This document shows positions 15,577 to 25,274 of a DNA stretch of 64,000 nt, one piece after another (positions within the stretch are counted from its first letter, which is position 1; each line of letters begins with the position of its first letter). The notes under the pieces are model-generated. The model was not told the DNA's origin, searched no databases, and saw nothing but the letters and a program-made list of their open reading frames with translations. The translations under genes and the position numbers were made by a program. The stretch is from Pseudomonas vancouverensis (GTDB lineage: Bacteria > Pseudomonadota > Gammaproteobacteria > Pseudomonadales > Pseudomonadaceae), in assembly GCF_004348895.1 (NCBI RefSeq), contig NZ_RRZK01000029.1, forward strand, positions 124,001 to 188,000, read 5' to 3'.

Positions 15577-16293
15577 TTAAGACGGGCGCAAGCCGCGTTC
15601 GAGCCAGAGTCGGCTGCTGAGTGTCACCAGGCCATCGAGCAGCAAGGCCAGCAGGGCGGTGCAGGCCGCGCCGAGCAACAGCTGCGGCTGATTGTTCAAG
15701 GCAATGCCGGGGAAGATCAGGCTGCCAAGGCTATTGGCACCGATCAGGAACGCCAGCGGCGCGGTCCCGACATTGATCGCCAGTGCCACACGCACGCCGC
15801 CGATGATGATCGGCACGGCGTTGGGCAATTCGACTTTCCACAGCACCTGGCGCGGGGTCATGCCGATGCCGACGGCGGCTTCCTTGAGCGAGCCCTGTAC
15901 ATTTTTCAGGCCTTCATAGGTGTTGCGCACGATGGGCAACAACGAGGCAAGGAACAGGGCGAAGATGGCCGGACCACTGCCGATGCCGAGGATGCCCAGG
16001 GCGATGGCCAGTACGGCCAGGGGCGGCACGGTGTTGCCGATGTTGAAGAACTGCATGAAGCGCTCGGCGCGGCCGATCATGCTCGGGCGGCTGAGGAAGA
16101 TGCCGGCTGGGATGCCCACGACAAGGGCGGCCAGCATGGAGGCGAGGACGAGAACCAGATGAGCTTGCAGGTAAAACAATAAATCGTCGCGGTAGTGTTC
16201 GATCGTATTGATGCCGATCCATTGGATCAGCAGGGCCAGGAGAGCGATTACCAGCGCGCCTCCCATCAGCCCTTTGCCATAGCGGATAGCCAC
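15577..16293 (-). CDS. Osmoprotectant ABC transporter permease (first gene of operon)
   Basis: Membrane subunit of 238 residues, about six helices, with the EAA-type loop LKEAAVGIGMTPRQVLWKVELP split across its centre. It begins at ATG 16293, with AAAGGAGTCCGCC in front. As first gene it defines the operon: permease, binding protein, permease, ATPase, with gaps of 20, 12 and -4 nt. Confidence 0.9.
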   Translation of the reverse strand: MAIRYGKGLMGGALVIALLALLIQWIGINTIEHYRDDLLFYLQAHLVLVLASMLAALVVGIPAGIFLSRPSMIGRAERFMQFFNIGNTVPPLAVLAIALGILGIGSGPAIFALFLASLLPIVRNTYEGLKNVQGSLKEAAVGIGMTPRQVLWKVELPNAVPIIIGGVRVALAINVGTAPLAFLIGANSLGSLIFPGIALNNQPQLLLGAACTALLALLLDGLVTLSSRLWLERGLRPS

Positions 16294-16403
16294 AGGCGGA
16301 CTCCTTTTTTTCAGTCGGCGAACGCAGTCCCGTGTGGCAGGCCATCATTGGCTGCCGGGCAAGGCGTTCGCGAGAAGCAGCTTTCAATACCGAACGCCGT
16401 CCC

Positions 16404-16505
16404 CTGTAGGAGCAAGCAGGCTCGCGATGGACGCCAACGATTACGCGGGGCACCTGAGTGCACGCGGTGTCTGGACGTTTTTCGCGAGCATGCTCGCTCC
16501 TACAG
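16404..16505. repeat. Paired REP element (CTGTAGGAGC variant)
   Basis: CTGTAGGAGCAAGCAGGCTC and the partner CGAGCATGCTCGCTCCTACAG in inverted orientation; arms have diverged slightly. Confidence 0.85.
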
Positions 16506-16670
16506 AGGGGGTAAGCGCACGGCAATCAAGCCATGAGCACAGCCTCGTCAGGCTGAAATGCAGGTGTTTCTAGCCCCCGACGAGTGGTCGTAACGAGGGA
16601 GTGGACGTCTCCGTGCTTTAAAAGGTTCCCATCTGCGGCAGCATTTAGCCACCCCTAATGTGCTCAACGG

Positions 16671-16700
16671 TTCGGTTCTTGGTTCAACTTGGGCTATAAT
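16671..16700 (+). promoter_or_regulatory. Candidate sigma-70 promoter for prfC
   Basis: A perfect TATAAT -10 box at 16695-16700, 38 bp before the start codon. The -35 region is poor (TTCGGT at 16671 with an 18-bp spacer). Confidence 0.5.
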
Positions 16701-16738
16701 CTGCGCCCTTTTTTGAATCCCCTGCCAGGCGATTTCCC

Positions 16739-18322
16739 ATGACCAAACAGGCCGCCGAAGTCGCGAAACGCCGCACTTTCGCCATTATTTCCCACCCCGA
16801 TGCCGGTAAGACCACCATCACCGAGAAGCTCTTGCTGATGGGCAAGGCGATTGCGGTAGCCGGTACGGTGAAATCCCGTAAATCCGACCGCCACGCCACT
16901 TCCGACTGGATGGAAATGGAAAAGCAGCGGGGGATCTCGATCACCACGTCGGTCATGCAGTTCCCGTATCGCGAGCACATGATCAACCTGCTCGACACCC
17001 CGGGCCACGAAGACTTCTCCGAAGACACCTACCGCACCCTGACTGCGGTGGACTCGGCCTTGATGGTCCTCGACGGCGGTAAGGGTGTAGAGCCACGGAC
17101 CATCGCCCTGATGGACGTCTGCCGCCTGCGTGATACGCCGATCGTCAGCTTCATCAACAAACTCGACCGTGACATCCGCGACCCGATCGAACTGCTCGAT
17201 GAGATCGAAGCCGTCCTCAAGATCAAGGCGGCACCGATCACCTGGCCGATCGGTTGCTATCGCGATTTCAAAGGCGTGTACCACCTCGCCGGCGACTACA
17301 TCATTGTCTACACCGCCGGTCACGGCCACGAGCGCACCGAAACCAAGATCATCGAGAAACTCGATTCCGATGAAGCGCGTGCGCACCTGGGCGACGAATA
17401 CGAGCGTTTCCTCGAGCAGTTGGAACTGGTGCAGGGTGCCTGCCATGAGTTCGATCAGCAGGAATTCCTCGACGGTCAGCTGACGCCGGTGTTCTTCGGT
17501 ACCGCGCTGGGCAACTTCGGTGTTGACCACGTGCTCGACGCCGTCGTCGATTGGGCACCGCGCCCCCTGGCTCGTGTGGCCAACGAACGCACCGTGGAGC
17601 CGGTGGAGGAGAAGTTCTCGGGCTTCATCTTCAAGATCCAGGCGAACATGGACCCCAAACACCGCGACCGCATCGCCTTCATGCGTATCTGCTCGGGCAA
17701 GTACGAAAAAGGCATGAAGATGCGCCACGTGCGCACCGGCAAGGACGTGCGTATCGGTGATGCGTTGACCTTCTTCTCCTCCGAGCGTGAGCAACTGGAA
17801 GAAGCCTTCGCCGGCGACATCATCGGCCTGCACAACCACGGCACCATCCAGATCGGTGACACCTTCAGTGAAGGCGAAACCCTGGGCTTCACCGGTATCC
17901 CGCACTTCGCCCCGGAACTGTTCCGCCGCGTGCGTCTGAAGGACCCGCTGAAATCCAAGCAACTGCGCCAGGGTCTGCAACAGCTGGCCGAAGAAGGCGC
18001 GACCCAGGTGTTCTTCCCCGAGCGCAGCAACGACATCATCCTCGGCGCCGTCGGTGTGCTGCAGTTCGATGTGGTCGCCAGCCGCTTGAAAGAGGAATAC
18101 AAGGTCGAGTGCTCCTACGAGCCGATCACTGTCTACTCCGCGCGTTGGATCGAATGCAGCGACAAGAAGAAGCTCGAGGAATTCTCCAACAAGGCCGTGG
18201 AAAACCTGGCACTGGACGGCGGCGGTCACCTGACCTACCTGGCGCCTACGCGGGTCAACCTGGCGTTGATGGAAGAGCGCTGGCCGGATATCAAGTTCCG
18301 TGCGACGCGTGAGCATCACTAA
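16739..18322 (+). CDS. prfC: Peptide chain release factor 3
   Basis: GTPase that recycles RF1/RF2 from the ribosome after termination; 527 residues, the usual length. G1 is SHPDAGKTT, G2 region SDRHATSDWMEMEKQRGIS, G3 DTPGHEDF and G4 NKLDRD, all in the N-terminal 150 residues, followed by translation-factor domains II and III. The ATG at 16739 is chosen because it gives the canonical MTKQAAEVAKRRTFAIISH start. Monocistronic, with its own terminator. Confidence 0.97.
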   Translation: MTKQAAEVAKRRTFAIISHPDAGKTTITEKLLLMGKAIAVAGTVKSRKSDRHATSDWMEMEKQRGISITTSVMQFPYREHMINLLDTPGHEDFSEDTYRTLTAVDSALMVLDGGKGVEPRTIALMDVCRLRDTPIVSFINKLDRDIRDPIELLDEIEAVLKIKAAPITWPIGCYRDFKGVYHLAGDYIIVYTAGHGHERTETKIIEKLDSDEARAHLGDEYERFLEQLELVQGACHEFDQQEFLDGQLTPVFFGTALGNFGVDHVLDAVVDWAPRPLARVANERTVEPVEEKFSGFIFKIQANMDPKHRDRIAFMRICSGKYEKGMKMRHVRTGKDVRIGDALTFFSSEREQLEEAFAGDIIGLHNHGTIQIGDTFSEGETLGFTGIPHFAPELFRRVRLKDPLKSKQLRQGLQQLAEEGATQVFFPERSNDIILGAVGVLQFDVVASRLKEEYKVECSYEPITVYSARWIECSDKKKLEEFSNKAVENLALDGGGHLTYLAPTRVNLALMEERWPDIKFRATREHH

Positions 18323-18341
18323 GCGCTGAGCTGCAAAATCC

Positions 18342-18373
18342 AAAGCCCCGACGCGAAAGCCTCGGGGCTTTTT
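18342..18373 (+). terminator. Intrinsic terminator after prfC
   Basis: Perfect stem AAAGCCCCGA / TCGGGGCTTT with a 10-nt loop and a T5 run; it also faces the end of the DUF4440-type gene. Confidence 0.92.
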
Positions 18374-18385
18374 CATGCACCCATG

Positions 18386-18733
18386 TCAGGCCATGGAGGA
18401 AATTGTTCCTTGATGGAAGATCATTTGCCATTGCTCGTCCTGCTTGCGCCAGATTGAGCTTCGCAAGCTGTTGCTTGCGGCGCTGTGGCAGTGATAGGTC
18501 ACCAGGACGGTGCATTCCGAAAGCCGTTTCGTTGTGAATCGGGAGATGGTGCGCGGTGTAAAAATATCCTGAGGCAGTTGCTCGACCACTTGGGCCTTGC
18601 TCCAGATCATGCCGCTAGCGCCAAACTCAATGAAGTCGTCCGCGAGGAGGTGTGAGACTTCCTCTGCATTGCATCGCGTGCTCTGCATGAGAAGGCTTTG
18701 TTCGAGGTGAAGCAGTGTTTGGGACAGATCCAT
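18386..18733 (-). CDS. DUF4440/NTF2-like small protein
   Basis: A 115-residue single-domain protein with the DUF4440/SnoaL-type pattern: helix LLHLEQSLL, then LLADDFIEFGASGMIWSKAQVVEQL and later strands ending WQMIFHQGT. The open frame runs further upstream through the HD gene, but ATG 18733 (MDLSQTLLH) has AAGG before it and begins the family homology. It is 37 nt downstream of the HD-domain gene on the same strand, so they may be co-transcribed. Function is unknown; members bind small ligands or have minor enzymatic roles. Confidence 0.8.
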   Translation of the reverse strand: MDLSQTLLHLEQSLLMQSTRCNAEEVSHLLADDFIEFGASGMIWSKAQVVEQLPQDIFTPRTISRFTTKRLSECTVLVTYHCHSAASNSLRSSIWRKQDEQWQMIFHQGTISSMA

Positions 18734-18770
18734 GTCGGTAAACCTTACTGAGATGTTATGAACGTGCCAG

Positions 18771-19424
18771 TCAGCCAACGCCGATTTCTTCTTTGAAATG
18801 CTCCAGGAATTCTTTGAGGCGCTCATGGCGGATCTCTGCCAGGCGTTGCCCTGCGAGCGTCTGGAATCCGTCGGCCAAGTGCAGCAGTTTGGTCTGGAAA
18901 TGGTCCAGGCAAAAACGCGTATCGTCGTACGCGCGATCCTTGGCTTCAGGATCCTGTGGGTCATACAGCGCATTGCCCATGCGCCCGGCAACGTAAAAGG
19001 TGCGTGCAACCCCGAGCAAACCCAGCGAATCGAGACGGTCAGCATCCTGGAGTATTTTCGCTTCCAGCGAGATCGCTGGGATATGGGCGGAAAAGCTATG
19101 GGCTTCGATGGCATGGACGACAGCAGCGATTTTGCTGTCGGACCAACCCATGTCCGCCAACAACTGTGATGCTTTTTGCGCCGCCAGCCTTGATGCCTGT
19201 GAGCGCAATGGAGAGTTCTTTTCTACCGCCACGCAATCGTGCAGCAGCGCTGCAGTCAACAAGACTTCGAGATCACCGCCCTCCTGTGCTTGAAGCAAGC
19301 GCACGTTGTTCCACACTCGTTGCAGATGTGACAGATCGTGTGCGCCATCTCCCGAGGGTTCCAGCGAGTAGGGCAGTAGTGTGTCGGCGAGGGATTGCAG
19401 TGGCGCGAATGCGTTATTGATCAT
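18771..19424 (-). CDS. HD-domain phosphohydrolase
   Basis: A 217-residue metal-dependent phosphohydrolase of the YedJ/HD family. The metal-binding residues appear in order: H in DGAHDLSHLQRVW, HD in ALLHDCVA, H in HAIEAHSF and D in QDADRLDSLGLLG. Substrate is unknown; relatives act on nucleotides. ATG 19424 is followed by MINNAFAPLQ. The gene lies upstream of the DUF4440-type gene and may form an operon with it. Confidence 0.88.
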   Translation of the reverse strand: MINNAFAPLQSLADTLLPYSLEPSGDGAHDLSHLQRVWNNVRLLQAQEGGDLEVLLTAALLHDCVAVEKNSPLRSQASRLAAQKASQLLADMGWSDSKIAAVVHAIEAHSFSAHIPAISLEAKILQDADRLDSLGLLGVARTFYVAGRMGNALYDPQDPEAKDRAYDDTRFCLDHFQTKLLHLADGFQTLAGQRLAEIRHERLKEFLEHFKEEIGVG

Positions 19425-19696
19425 CCTGTGTTCCTTGAAAGGCGCAGGCCTTTTTTGTGCAGTCGGTCAGTCCGGTCTTATCAGCCGCTGCATTCAAACC
19501 GCCGTGACCACGTGGGAGGTCGAGACAGATGTTTAGTTGATCTGGTTATACACCTTATTCAAAACCGTTCTGCCGCACGGTCGCATTTCCTTCCATTCAT
19601 TAGCGTCCTATCTGGAGAACCGGGCTGATCGGAACTAGATTTCACTCAGCGCCAGTCAGGCACTTTTGCCTCACCTACGAAAGGATGGAATCGGTC

Positions 19697-19954
19697 ATGA
19701 GCATTTTTCAACGCGTGGTGTTGTTGCTGAAAGTTTTGGTGATGCTGTCTATCGGCATATCTTCGGCCTGGGCAAGCCAGTCGCCTCATTTGCAGGGTTT
19801 CAATTCAATACCGGGGCATGATGCGGGGCTCGTGCTGGCGAAGTCAGATGCAGAGGGCGGAGATAAAGGACAAGGCGGTAGTGAGGGTGATGACGACTCC
19901 ACCACCGATGAGCCAGATTCGGATGATTCTGACGACGGTGACAGCCAGTCGTAA
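19697..19954 (+). CDS. Small acidic exported protein, no recognised family
   Basis: An 85-residue product with a good signal peptide (MSIFQRVVLLLKVLVML.. cleavage after AWA-SQ) and a mature part of about 60 residues ending in a strongly acidic, Ser/Asp-rich tail (GDDDSTTDEPDSDDSDDGD). ATG 19697 is preferred over an in-frame ATG at 19685, which is too close to the AAGG motif. I do not recognise the family. It is the first gene of an AT-richer patch, and its nearest downstream terminator is 208 nt after the stop. It might bind cations, but that is only a guess from composition. Confidence 0.5.
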   Translation: MSIFQRVVLLLKVLVMLSIGISSAWASQSPHLQGFNSIPGHDAGLVLAKSDAEGGDKGQGGSEGDDDSTTDEPDSDDSDDGDSQS

Positions 19955-20261
19955 ATCCAGGGCAGAAGCAAATACCTCCAACGACGATTCACAACCCCAT
20001 TGAAGGTAATGGTGATGTTGTTTTTGGGGATATCAATGGCTTGGGCTGAATGTGAATAGCCTGATGCCCGGGCTTTGTTATGAATTGGACTTTGGCGACA
20101 AAGGGGAGATCTTTGGCTGACTGAGACAGATAACCGGTTGTCCGAAAATTTGTTAAATAAGCCGTCTACTGTCAAATCTGACAGTAGACGGTTTTTTTAT
20201 GGTGCTTATAAAGTCTGAATTAGAAGATTTTTCCCAAGGCACGACGGATCAAGGTGGCGAC
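19955..20261. other. 307-bp gap with a strong terminator
   Basis: AT-rich stretch holding the intrinsic terminator at 20162-20198. No convincing gene. A minus-strand frame (19786-20175) overlaps the acidic gene and looks like chance. Confidence 0.6.
20162..20198 (+). terminator. Strong intrinsic terminator upstream of the repeat protein gene
   Basis: Perfect 13-bp stem CCGTCTACTGTCA / TGACAGTAGACGG, AATC loop and a T7 run. The next gene starts 63 nt later. Confidence 0.92.
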
Positions 20262-22148
20262 ATGAACGGACAATATGAAGGTGAGCTCAGTTTTTCTATT
20301 GATGGCGTTGGTGATTTCACGACTAAAGATGTTAAGTTTTTGCGGGCGGGTGATGCATCTGGCTTTATTTTGCAGGGAGTGGATGCCGAGAGGAGTCTTG
20401 TTTTTCACATTCCGAATTCTAAGGGTGGGAAGTACAGCTTGGCTTCAGGGGGGGCGGCAAAGGCTTTCTACTTGGTAGCTGGGCGGCCTTATGGTGAAGT
20501 CGAAAGGGGTTTCATTGATGTAATGCCGAGCAATTCAGGCACAGTGGGGATTGCGTTCGATATTTCGGTAAAAGGATATTCTCGGGGGAGTATTGTTCGG
20601 TTAACTGGCAGTGGCACTTTTAAAGATGCTGGCCCTTCCGTAGATAAATGTGGAGAGTTATCGAGTGTTATGCGAAACGGAAGCTCTACGTCGTGGCCCA
20701 AACCTACTATTGGCCCGTTTCGTGGAGAGGTATCGCCTGGTTTTGAAGTTATGGGTTCTACTACAACTGGTCCTGGTACGCCACATCGGTGGGAAGCTAT
20801 TTTTTATGTAGACGATCTAATGGCACATCACGTGGAGCAGGAGTTTAGCGGTAGACTTTTTTTACTCTCCACCCCGGTTGATATGGTCAAGCCAGGACAG
20901 TTCTTGTTTTATAGACTTCGCTACTTATTAGATGGGATTTGGAGTGGTTGGGCCGATTCCGATGATCTTCAAGTGCTAAATCCCTCTCCGGTTATTTTGG
21001 AGCCGATTAATGGAGCCACAGTCTTCCCTAATCAGCCGGTTCAGGGTCAGGGCATACCAGGCGCTGAAGTTAGTTTGTGGGGTGTCTATGGGGGTGGTTG
21101 GAATTTGCAGGGCACTGCTACAGTAAGTTCAAGTGGAAGCTGGGAAGTTACGAGCCATGAACCTTTCCCTGTCAGAAATAACTTCTGGATTTTTGCTACT
21201 CAGGTGGATAAAGGGATAGATTCCGTTTGGAGTAAACCTGTTGACTTAATTGTCGTCCCGGGGGAATGGAAACCTGTAAAGCCTATTGTTGAGCCGTTAC
21301 GTGGCGAAGTTTCGCCTGGTTTTGAAGTCATGGGCTCTACTGCAATTGGCCCTGGTACGCCAAATCGCTGGGAAGTTGTTTTTTATGTAGACGGTCAAAT
21401 GGCACTTCGCGTGGAACAGGCGTTTAACGGTAGAGTTTTTTCACTTTCAACGCCAGTTGGTATGGTCAAGCCAGGAGAGTCCTTGACTTATAGCGTTCGC
21501 TACCTATTAGAAGGGTTTTGGAGTGAGTGGGCAGATTCCGATAATATTCAAGTGTTAAATCCCTGTCCGGTTATTTTGGAGCCGATTAGTGGAGCCACAG
21601 TCTTCCCTGATCAGCCGGTTCATGGTCAGGGCATTCCAGGTGCTGAAATTAGTTTGTGGGGTGTCTATCAGCAGGAAAGGGTATTGCATGGCACTGCTAC
21701 AGTAGGTCCAAGTGGAAGCTGGAAAGTTACGAGCTCTATACCTTTTCCTGTCTCAATTGACTTCTGTATTTATGCTACTCAGGTGGATAAAGGGATAGGT
21801 TCCGTTTGGAGTAAGCCTGTTAACTTAATTGTCGTCCCGGAGGTGATAAAGCCTGCAAAGCCTATTATTATGCTTCCTAAACAAGGGGAAAATGTGACAA
21901 GTATAGGGCCGGTCACTGGGCTCGCCGACAGGCCCGGTGCATATGTTAAATTGTACCAGGTTGGTGATGAATACACTGTTTATGGCGAGACTCCTGTAAT
22001 GGATCATGGAGTGTGGGCCATGTTCACGACGAAAAATCTTCCGTCGGGACAGTTCTCTATGACAGCCAAACTCTTCGATCATGATATGGAGTCTGATTGG
22101 GCTGATCCTGTTGAGTGTTTTGTCATTGCTGTATCGTCTACGAATTAG
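20262..22148 (+). CDS. Large protein with duplicated Ig-like modules, unknown function
   Basis: A 628-residue protein I do not recognise as a named family. Layout: a unique N-terminal domain (1-~125), a linker, then a 193-residue module present twice in tandem (starting KPTIGPFRGEVSPGFEVMGS and again with KPIVEPLRGEVSPGFEVMGS), then a third half-module similar to the second part of the unit (KPIIMLPKQGEN). Each module looks like two beta-rich Ig-like domains with conserved Trp/Tyr. No signal peptide or membrane helix is seen. Start: ATG 20262 has AAGGTGG before it; an in-frame ATG at 20199 touches the T-run of a terminator and has no ribosome site. Base composition is visibly more AT-rich than neighbours, suggesting acquisition by transfer. 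Confidence 0.75.
   Translation: MNGQYEGELSFSIDGVGDFTTKDVKFLRAGDASGFILQGVDAERSLVFHIPNSKGGKYSLASGGAAKAFYLVAGRPYGEVERGFIDVMPSNSGTVGIAFDISVKGYSRGSIVRLTGSGTFKDAGPSVDKCGELSSVMRNGSSTSWPKPTIGPFRGEVSPGFEVMGSTTTGPGTPHRWEAIFYVDDLMAHHVEQEFSGRLFLLSTPVDMVKPGQFLFYRLRYLLDGIWSGWADSDDLQVLNPSPVILEPINGATVFPNQPVQGQGIPGAEVSLWGVYGGGWNLQGTATVSSSGSWEVTSHEPFPVRNNFWIFATQVDKGIDSVWSKPVDLIVVPGEWKPVKPIVEPLRGEVSPGFEVMGSTAIGPGTPNRWEVVFYVDGQMALRVEQAFNGRVFSLSTPVGMVKPGESLTYSVRYLLEGFWSEWADSDNIQVLNPCPVILEPISGATVFPDQPVHGQGIPGAEISLWGVYQQERVLHGTATVGPSGSWKVTSSIPFPVSIDFCIYATQVDKGIGSVWSKPVNLIVVPEVIKPAKPIIMLPKQGENVTSIGPVTGLADRPGAYVKLYQVGDEYTVYGETPVMDHGVWAMFTTKNLPSGQFSMTAKLFDHDMESDWADPVECFVIAVSSTN
20700..21857 (+). repeat. Tandem in-frame duplication, 2 x 579 bp
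   Basis: Two units, 20700-21278 and 21279-21857, with exactly 579 bp period and about four-fifths identity by eye. A partial third unit begins at 21858. All three starts read AA(A/G)-CCT. Confidence 0.85.
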
Positions 22149-22194
22149 GTAATTGGATTTTCCTTATCTGTTTGATAGTTGAGTCAGAAGTAAA

Positions 22195-22242
22195 AGAAAA
22201 CCCCTTCTGCGTGATTGATGCGCAATCAAAGCAGAAGGGGTT
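22195..22242 (-). terminator. Intrinsic terminator downstream of dppF
   Basis: Stem CCCCTTCTGC / GCAGAAGGGG with a smaller inner hairpin; on the minus strand it is followed by TTTTCTTTT, placing it as the end of the dpp operon. It also lies after the repeat protein gene. Confidence 0.8.
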
Positions 22243-22279
22243 GGGTTAACACTTTAATGCTGTAAACAACTCAAGTCAT

Positions 22280-22369
22280 GTGGGAGCCAGCCTGCTGGCG
22301 ATTGCGGTGGATCAGTCGATGCAAATATTGGCTGGATCAACGCTATCGCCAGCAGGCTGGCTCCTACAG
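22280..22369. repeat. Paired REP element (GGGAGCCAGCCTGCTGGC variant)
   Basis: GTGGGAGCCAGCCTGCTGGC at the left and ATCGCCAGCAGGCTGGCTCC at the right, inverted, about 45 bp apart. Confidence 0.9.
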
Positions 22370-22393
22370 TTTTGTATCTGCCTGCAAATCTCC

Positions 22394-23373
<980 letters not shown>

Positions 23374-23374
<1 letters not shown>

Positions 23375-24342
23375 TACGCCACCTCCTGGTTCAGCGGGTA
23401 GAAGCAGCGGGCGAGGCTGTTGGTTTTCGGGTCAAGCGCCGGGCGTTGCTGGCGGCAGTTGTCTTTGACATACGGGCAGCGTGGCGACAGCAGGCAGCCT
23501 TGCGGACGGTCGTAGCGACCGGGAACGATGCCCGGCAGGGTCGACAGGCGCGAGGCACCCAGGCTGTGTTCCGGAATCGCCTTGAGCAGCGCTTCGCTGT
23601 ACGGATGCGCCGGGATGTCGAACAACTGAGGTACCTGGCCCACTTCAACGGCTTGACCGGCGTACATCACGCACACGCGCTGGGCGGTTTCGGCCACGAC
23701 CGCAAGGTCGTGGGTGATCAGCACCAGGCCCATGTTCTGCTCTTTCTGCAAGGCCAGCAGCAGGTCCATGATCTGCGCCTGGATCGTTACGTCCAGTGCG
23801 GTAGTCGGTTCGTCGGCGATCAGCAGTTTCGGCTCACCGGCGATGGCCATGGCAATTGCCACACGCTGGCTCATGCCGCCGGACAGTTGATGCGGGTAGG
23901 CGTCCATACGGCTGGCCGCTCCCGGGATCTCGACTTTTTCCAGCAGTTCGATGGCGCGTTTGCGCGCGGCCTTGCCGGACATTTTCAGGTGCAGGCGCAA
24001 CACTTCTTCGATCTGGAAGCCGACGGTGTAGCTCGGGTTCAACGCGGTCATCGGGTCCTGGAAGACCATCGACAGGTCTTTACCGACAATCTGCCGACGC
24101 TGGCGATTGTTCAGCTTGAGCATGTCCTTGCCGTCAAAGCTGAGCGAGTCGGCGGTGACGATGCCCGGATGTTCGATCAGGCCCATCAGCGCCATCATGG
24201 TCACGGACTTGCCGGAACCGGACTCGCCAACGATGGCCAGCACTTCGCCCTTGTCCACTTTCAGGTCGAGGCCGTCGACCACGGGCGTGGCGTTCTTGTC
24301 GCCGAAGCGAACGTTGAGATTCTTGATTTCTAGCAGTGACAT
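23374..24342 (-). CDS. dppD: Dipeptide ABC transporter ATP-binding protein DppD
   Basis: First ATPase of the importer, 322 residues. Walker A GESGSGKSVTMMAL, signature LSGGMSQRVAIAMA, Walker B LLIADEPTTALD and the C-terminal cysteine motif CLLSPRCPYVKDNC. The frame extends upstream, but ATG 24342 (MSLLEIKNLNVRF) has GAGGAGATTCCC in front and matches the family start; the remainder would overlap dppC. Works with DppF as the heterodimeric motor. Confidence 0.95.
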
Positions 24343-24352
24343 GGGAATCTCC

Positions 24353-25270
24353 TCAGGCGGCGTTCTTGAGTTTCGGGTCCAGCGCGTCGCGCAGGCCGTC
24401 ACCCATCAAGTTGATTGCCAGCACGCTGAGCAAAATGGTCAAACCCGGCAGGCTCACGACCCACCAGGCGCGTTCGATGTAATCGCGGGCCGAAGCCAGC
24501 ATGGTGCCCCACTCAGGGGTTGGCGGTTGTACGCCAAGGCCGAGGAAGCCCAGGGCGGCGGCATCGAGAATCGCCGAAGAGAAGCTCAGGGTGGCCTGAA
24601 CGATCAGAGGCGCCATGCAGTTGGGCAGCACGGTGATGAACATCAGGCGCGGCAGGCCGGCACCGGCCAGGCGTGCGGCGGTCACATAGTCGCGGTTCAG
24701 TTCGCCCATCACCGCGGCGCGGGTCAGACGCACGTAGGACGGCAGCGATACCACGGCGATAGCGATCACGGTGTTGATCAGGCCAGGGCCGAGGATGGCG
24801 ACGATCGCCACGGCCAGCAGCAGCGATGGCAGGGCCAGCATGATGTCCATCAGGCGCATGATGGTCGGGCCGAGCACGCGCGGGAAGAACCCGGCGAACA
24901 GACCCAGGAGGATGCCGGGGATCAGCGACATCACCACCGACGACAGACCGATCAGCAGGGACAGGCGCGAACCGTTGATCAGGCGCGACAGCAGGTCACG
25001 GCCCAGTTCGTCGGTGCCGAGCAGGAACTGCAGTTGCCCGCCTTCCAGCCAGGCTGGCGGGGTCAGCAGGAAGTCGCGGTATTGCTCGCTCGGGTCATGG
25101 GGCGCAACCCACGGGGCGAAGATGGCGCAGAAAATCACCAGCAGCATGAACATCAGGCCGGCGACGGCGCCTTTGTTCTTGGCAAAGGCTTGCCAGAACT
25201 CTTTGTACGGGGACGGGTACAGCAGGCTTTGATCGACTGCTACCGATGGAATTGGAGTGGTCATGGTCAT
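24353..25270 (-). CDS. dppC: Dipeptide ABC transporter permease DppC
   Basis: Inner-membrane permease of 305 residues with an N-terminal OppC-type domain (helix AGLMFMLLVIFCAIFAPWV, then HDPSEQYRDFLL) and a transport domain carrying the EAA-like loop RDYVTAARLAGAGLPRLMF. ATG 25270 is preferred since GAGA precedes it and it lies 4 nt after the dppB stop; ATG 25264 is a close alternative. Confidence 0.93.
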   Translation of the reverse strand: MTMTTPIPSVAVDQSLLYPSPYKEFWQAFAKNKGAVAGLMFMLLVIFCAIFAPWVAPHDPSEQYRDFLLTPPAWLEGGQLQFLLGTDELGRDLLSRLINGSRLSLLIGLSSVVMSLIPGILLGLFAGFFPRVLGPTIMRLMDIMLALPSLLLAVAIVAILGPGLINTVIAIAVVSLPSYVRLTRAAVMGELNRDYVTAARLAGAGLPRLMFITVLPNCMAPLIVQATLSFSSAILDAAALGFLGLGVQPPTPEWGTMLASARDYIERAWWVVSLPGLTILLSVLAINLMGDGLRDALDPKLKNAA

Positions 25271-25274
25271 GATC

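Larger units (their letters stand above)
16294..16738. other. 445-bp divergent region between osmoprotectant operon and prfC
   Basis: Contains a paired REP (16404-16505) and the prfC promoter (TATAAT at 16695). The osmoprotectant promoter must also lie here but I could not assign it. No gene seen. Confidence 0.7.

Noticed and set aside
18734..19114. Longer form of the DUF4440-type protein
   Set aside because: The extension is out-of-frame HD-domain gene sequence with no protein-like pattern.
19786..20175. 129-residue minus-strand frame across the acidic gene and the terminator
   Set aside because: Its C-terminal half is the reverse of the Asp/Ser tail codons and its start lies in the terminator stem.
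20199..20261. Upstream ATG 20199 as the start of the repeat protein
   Set aside because: It directly follows the terminator T-run and has no ribosome site; ATG 20262 has one.
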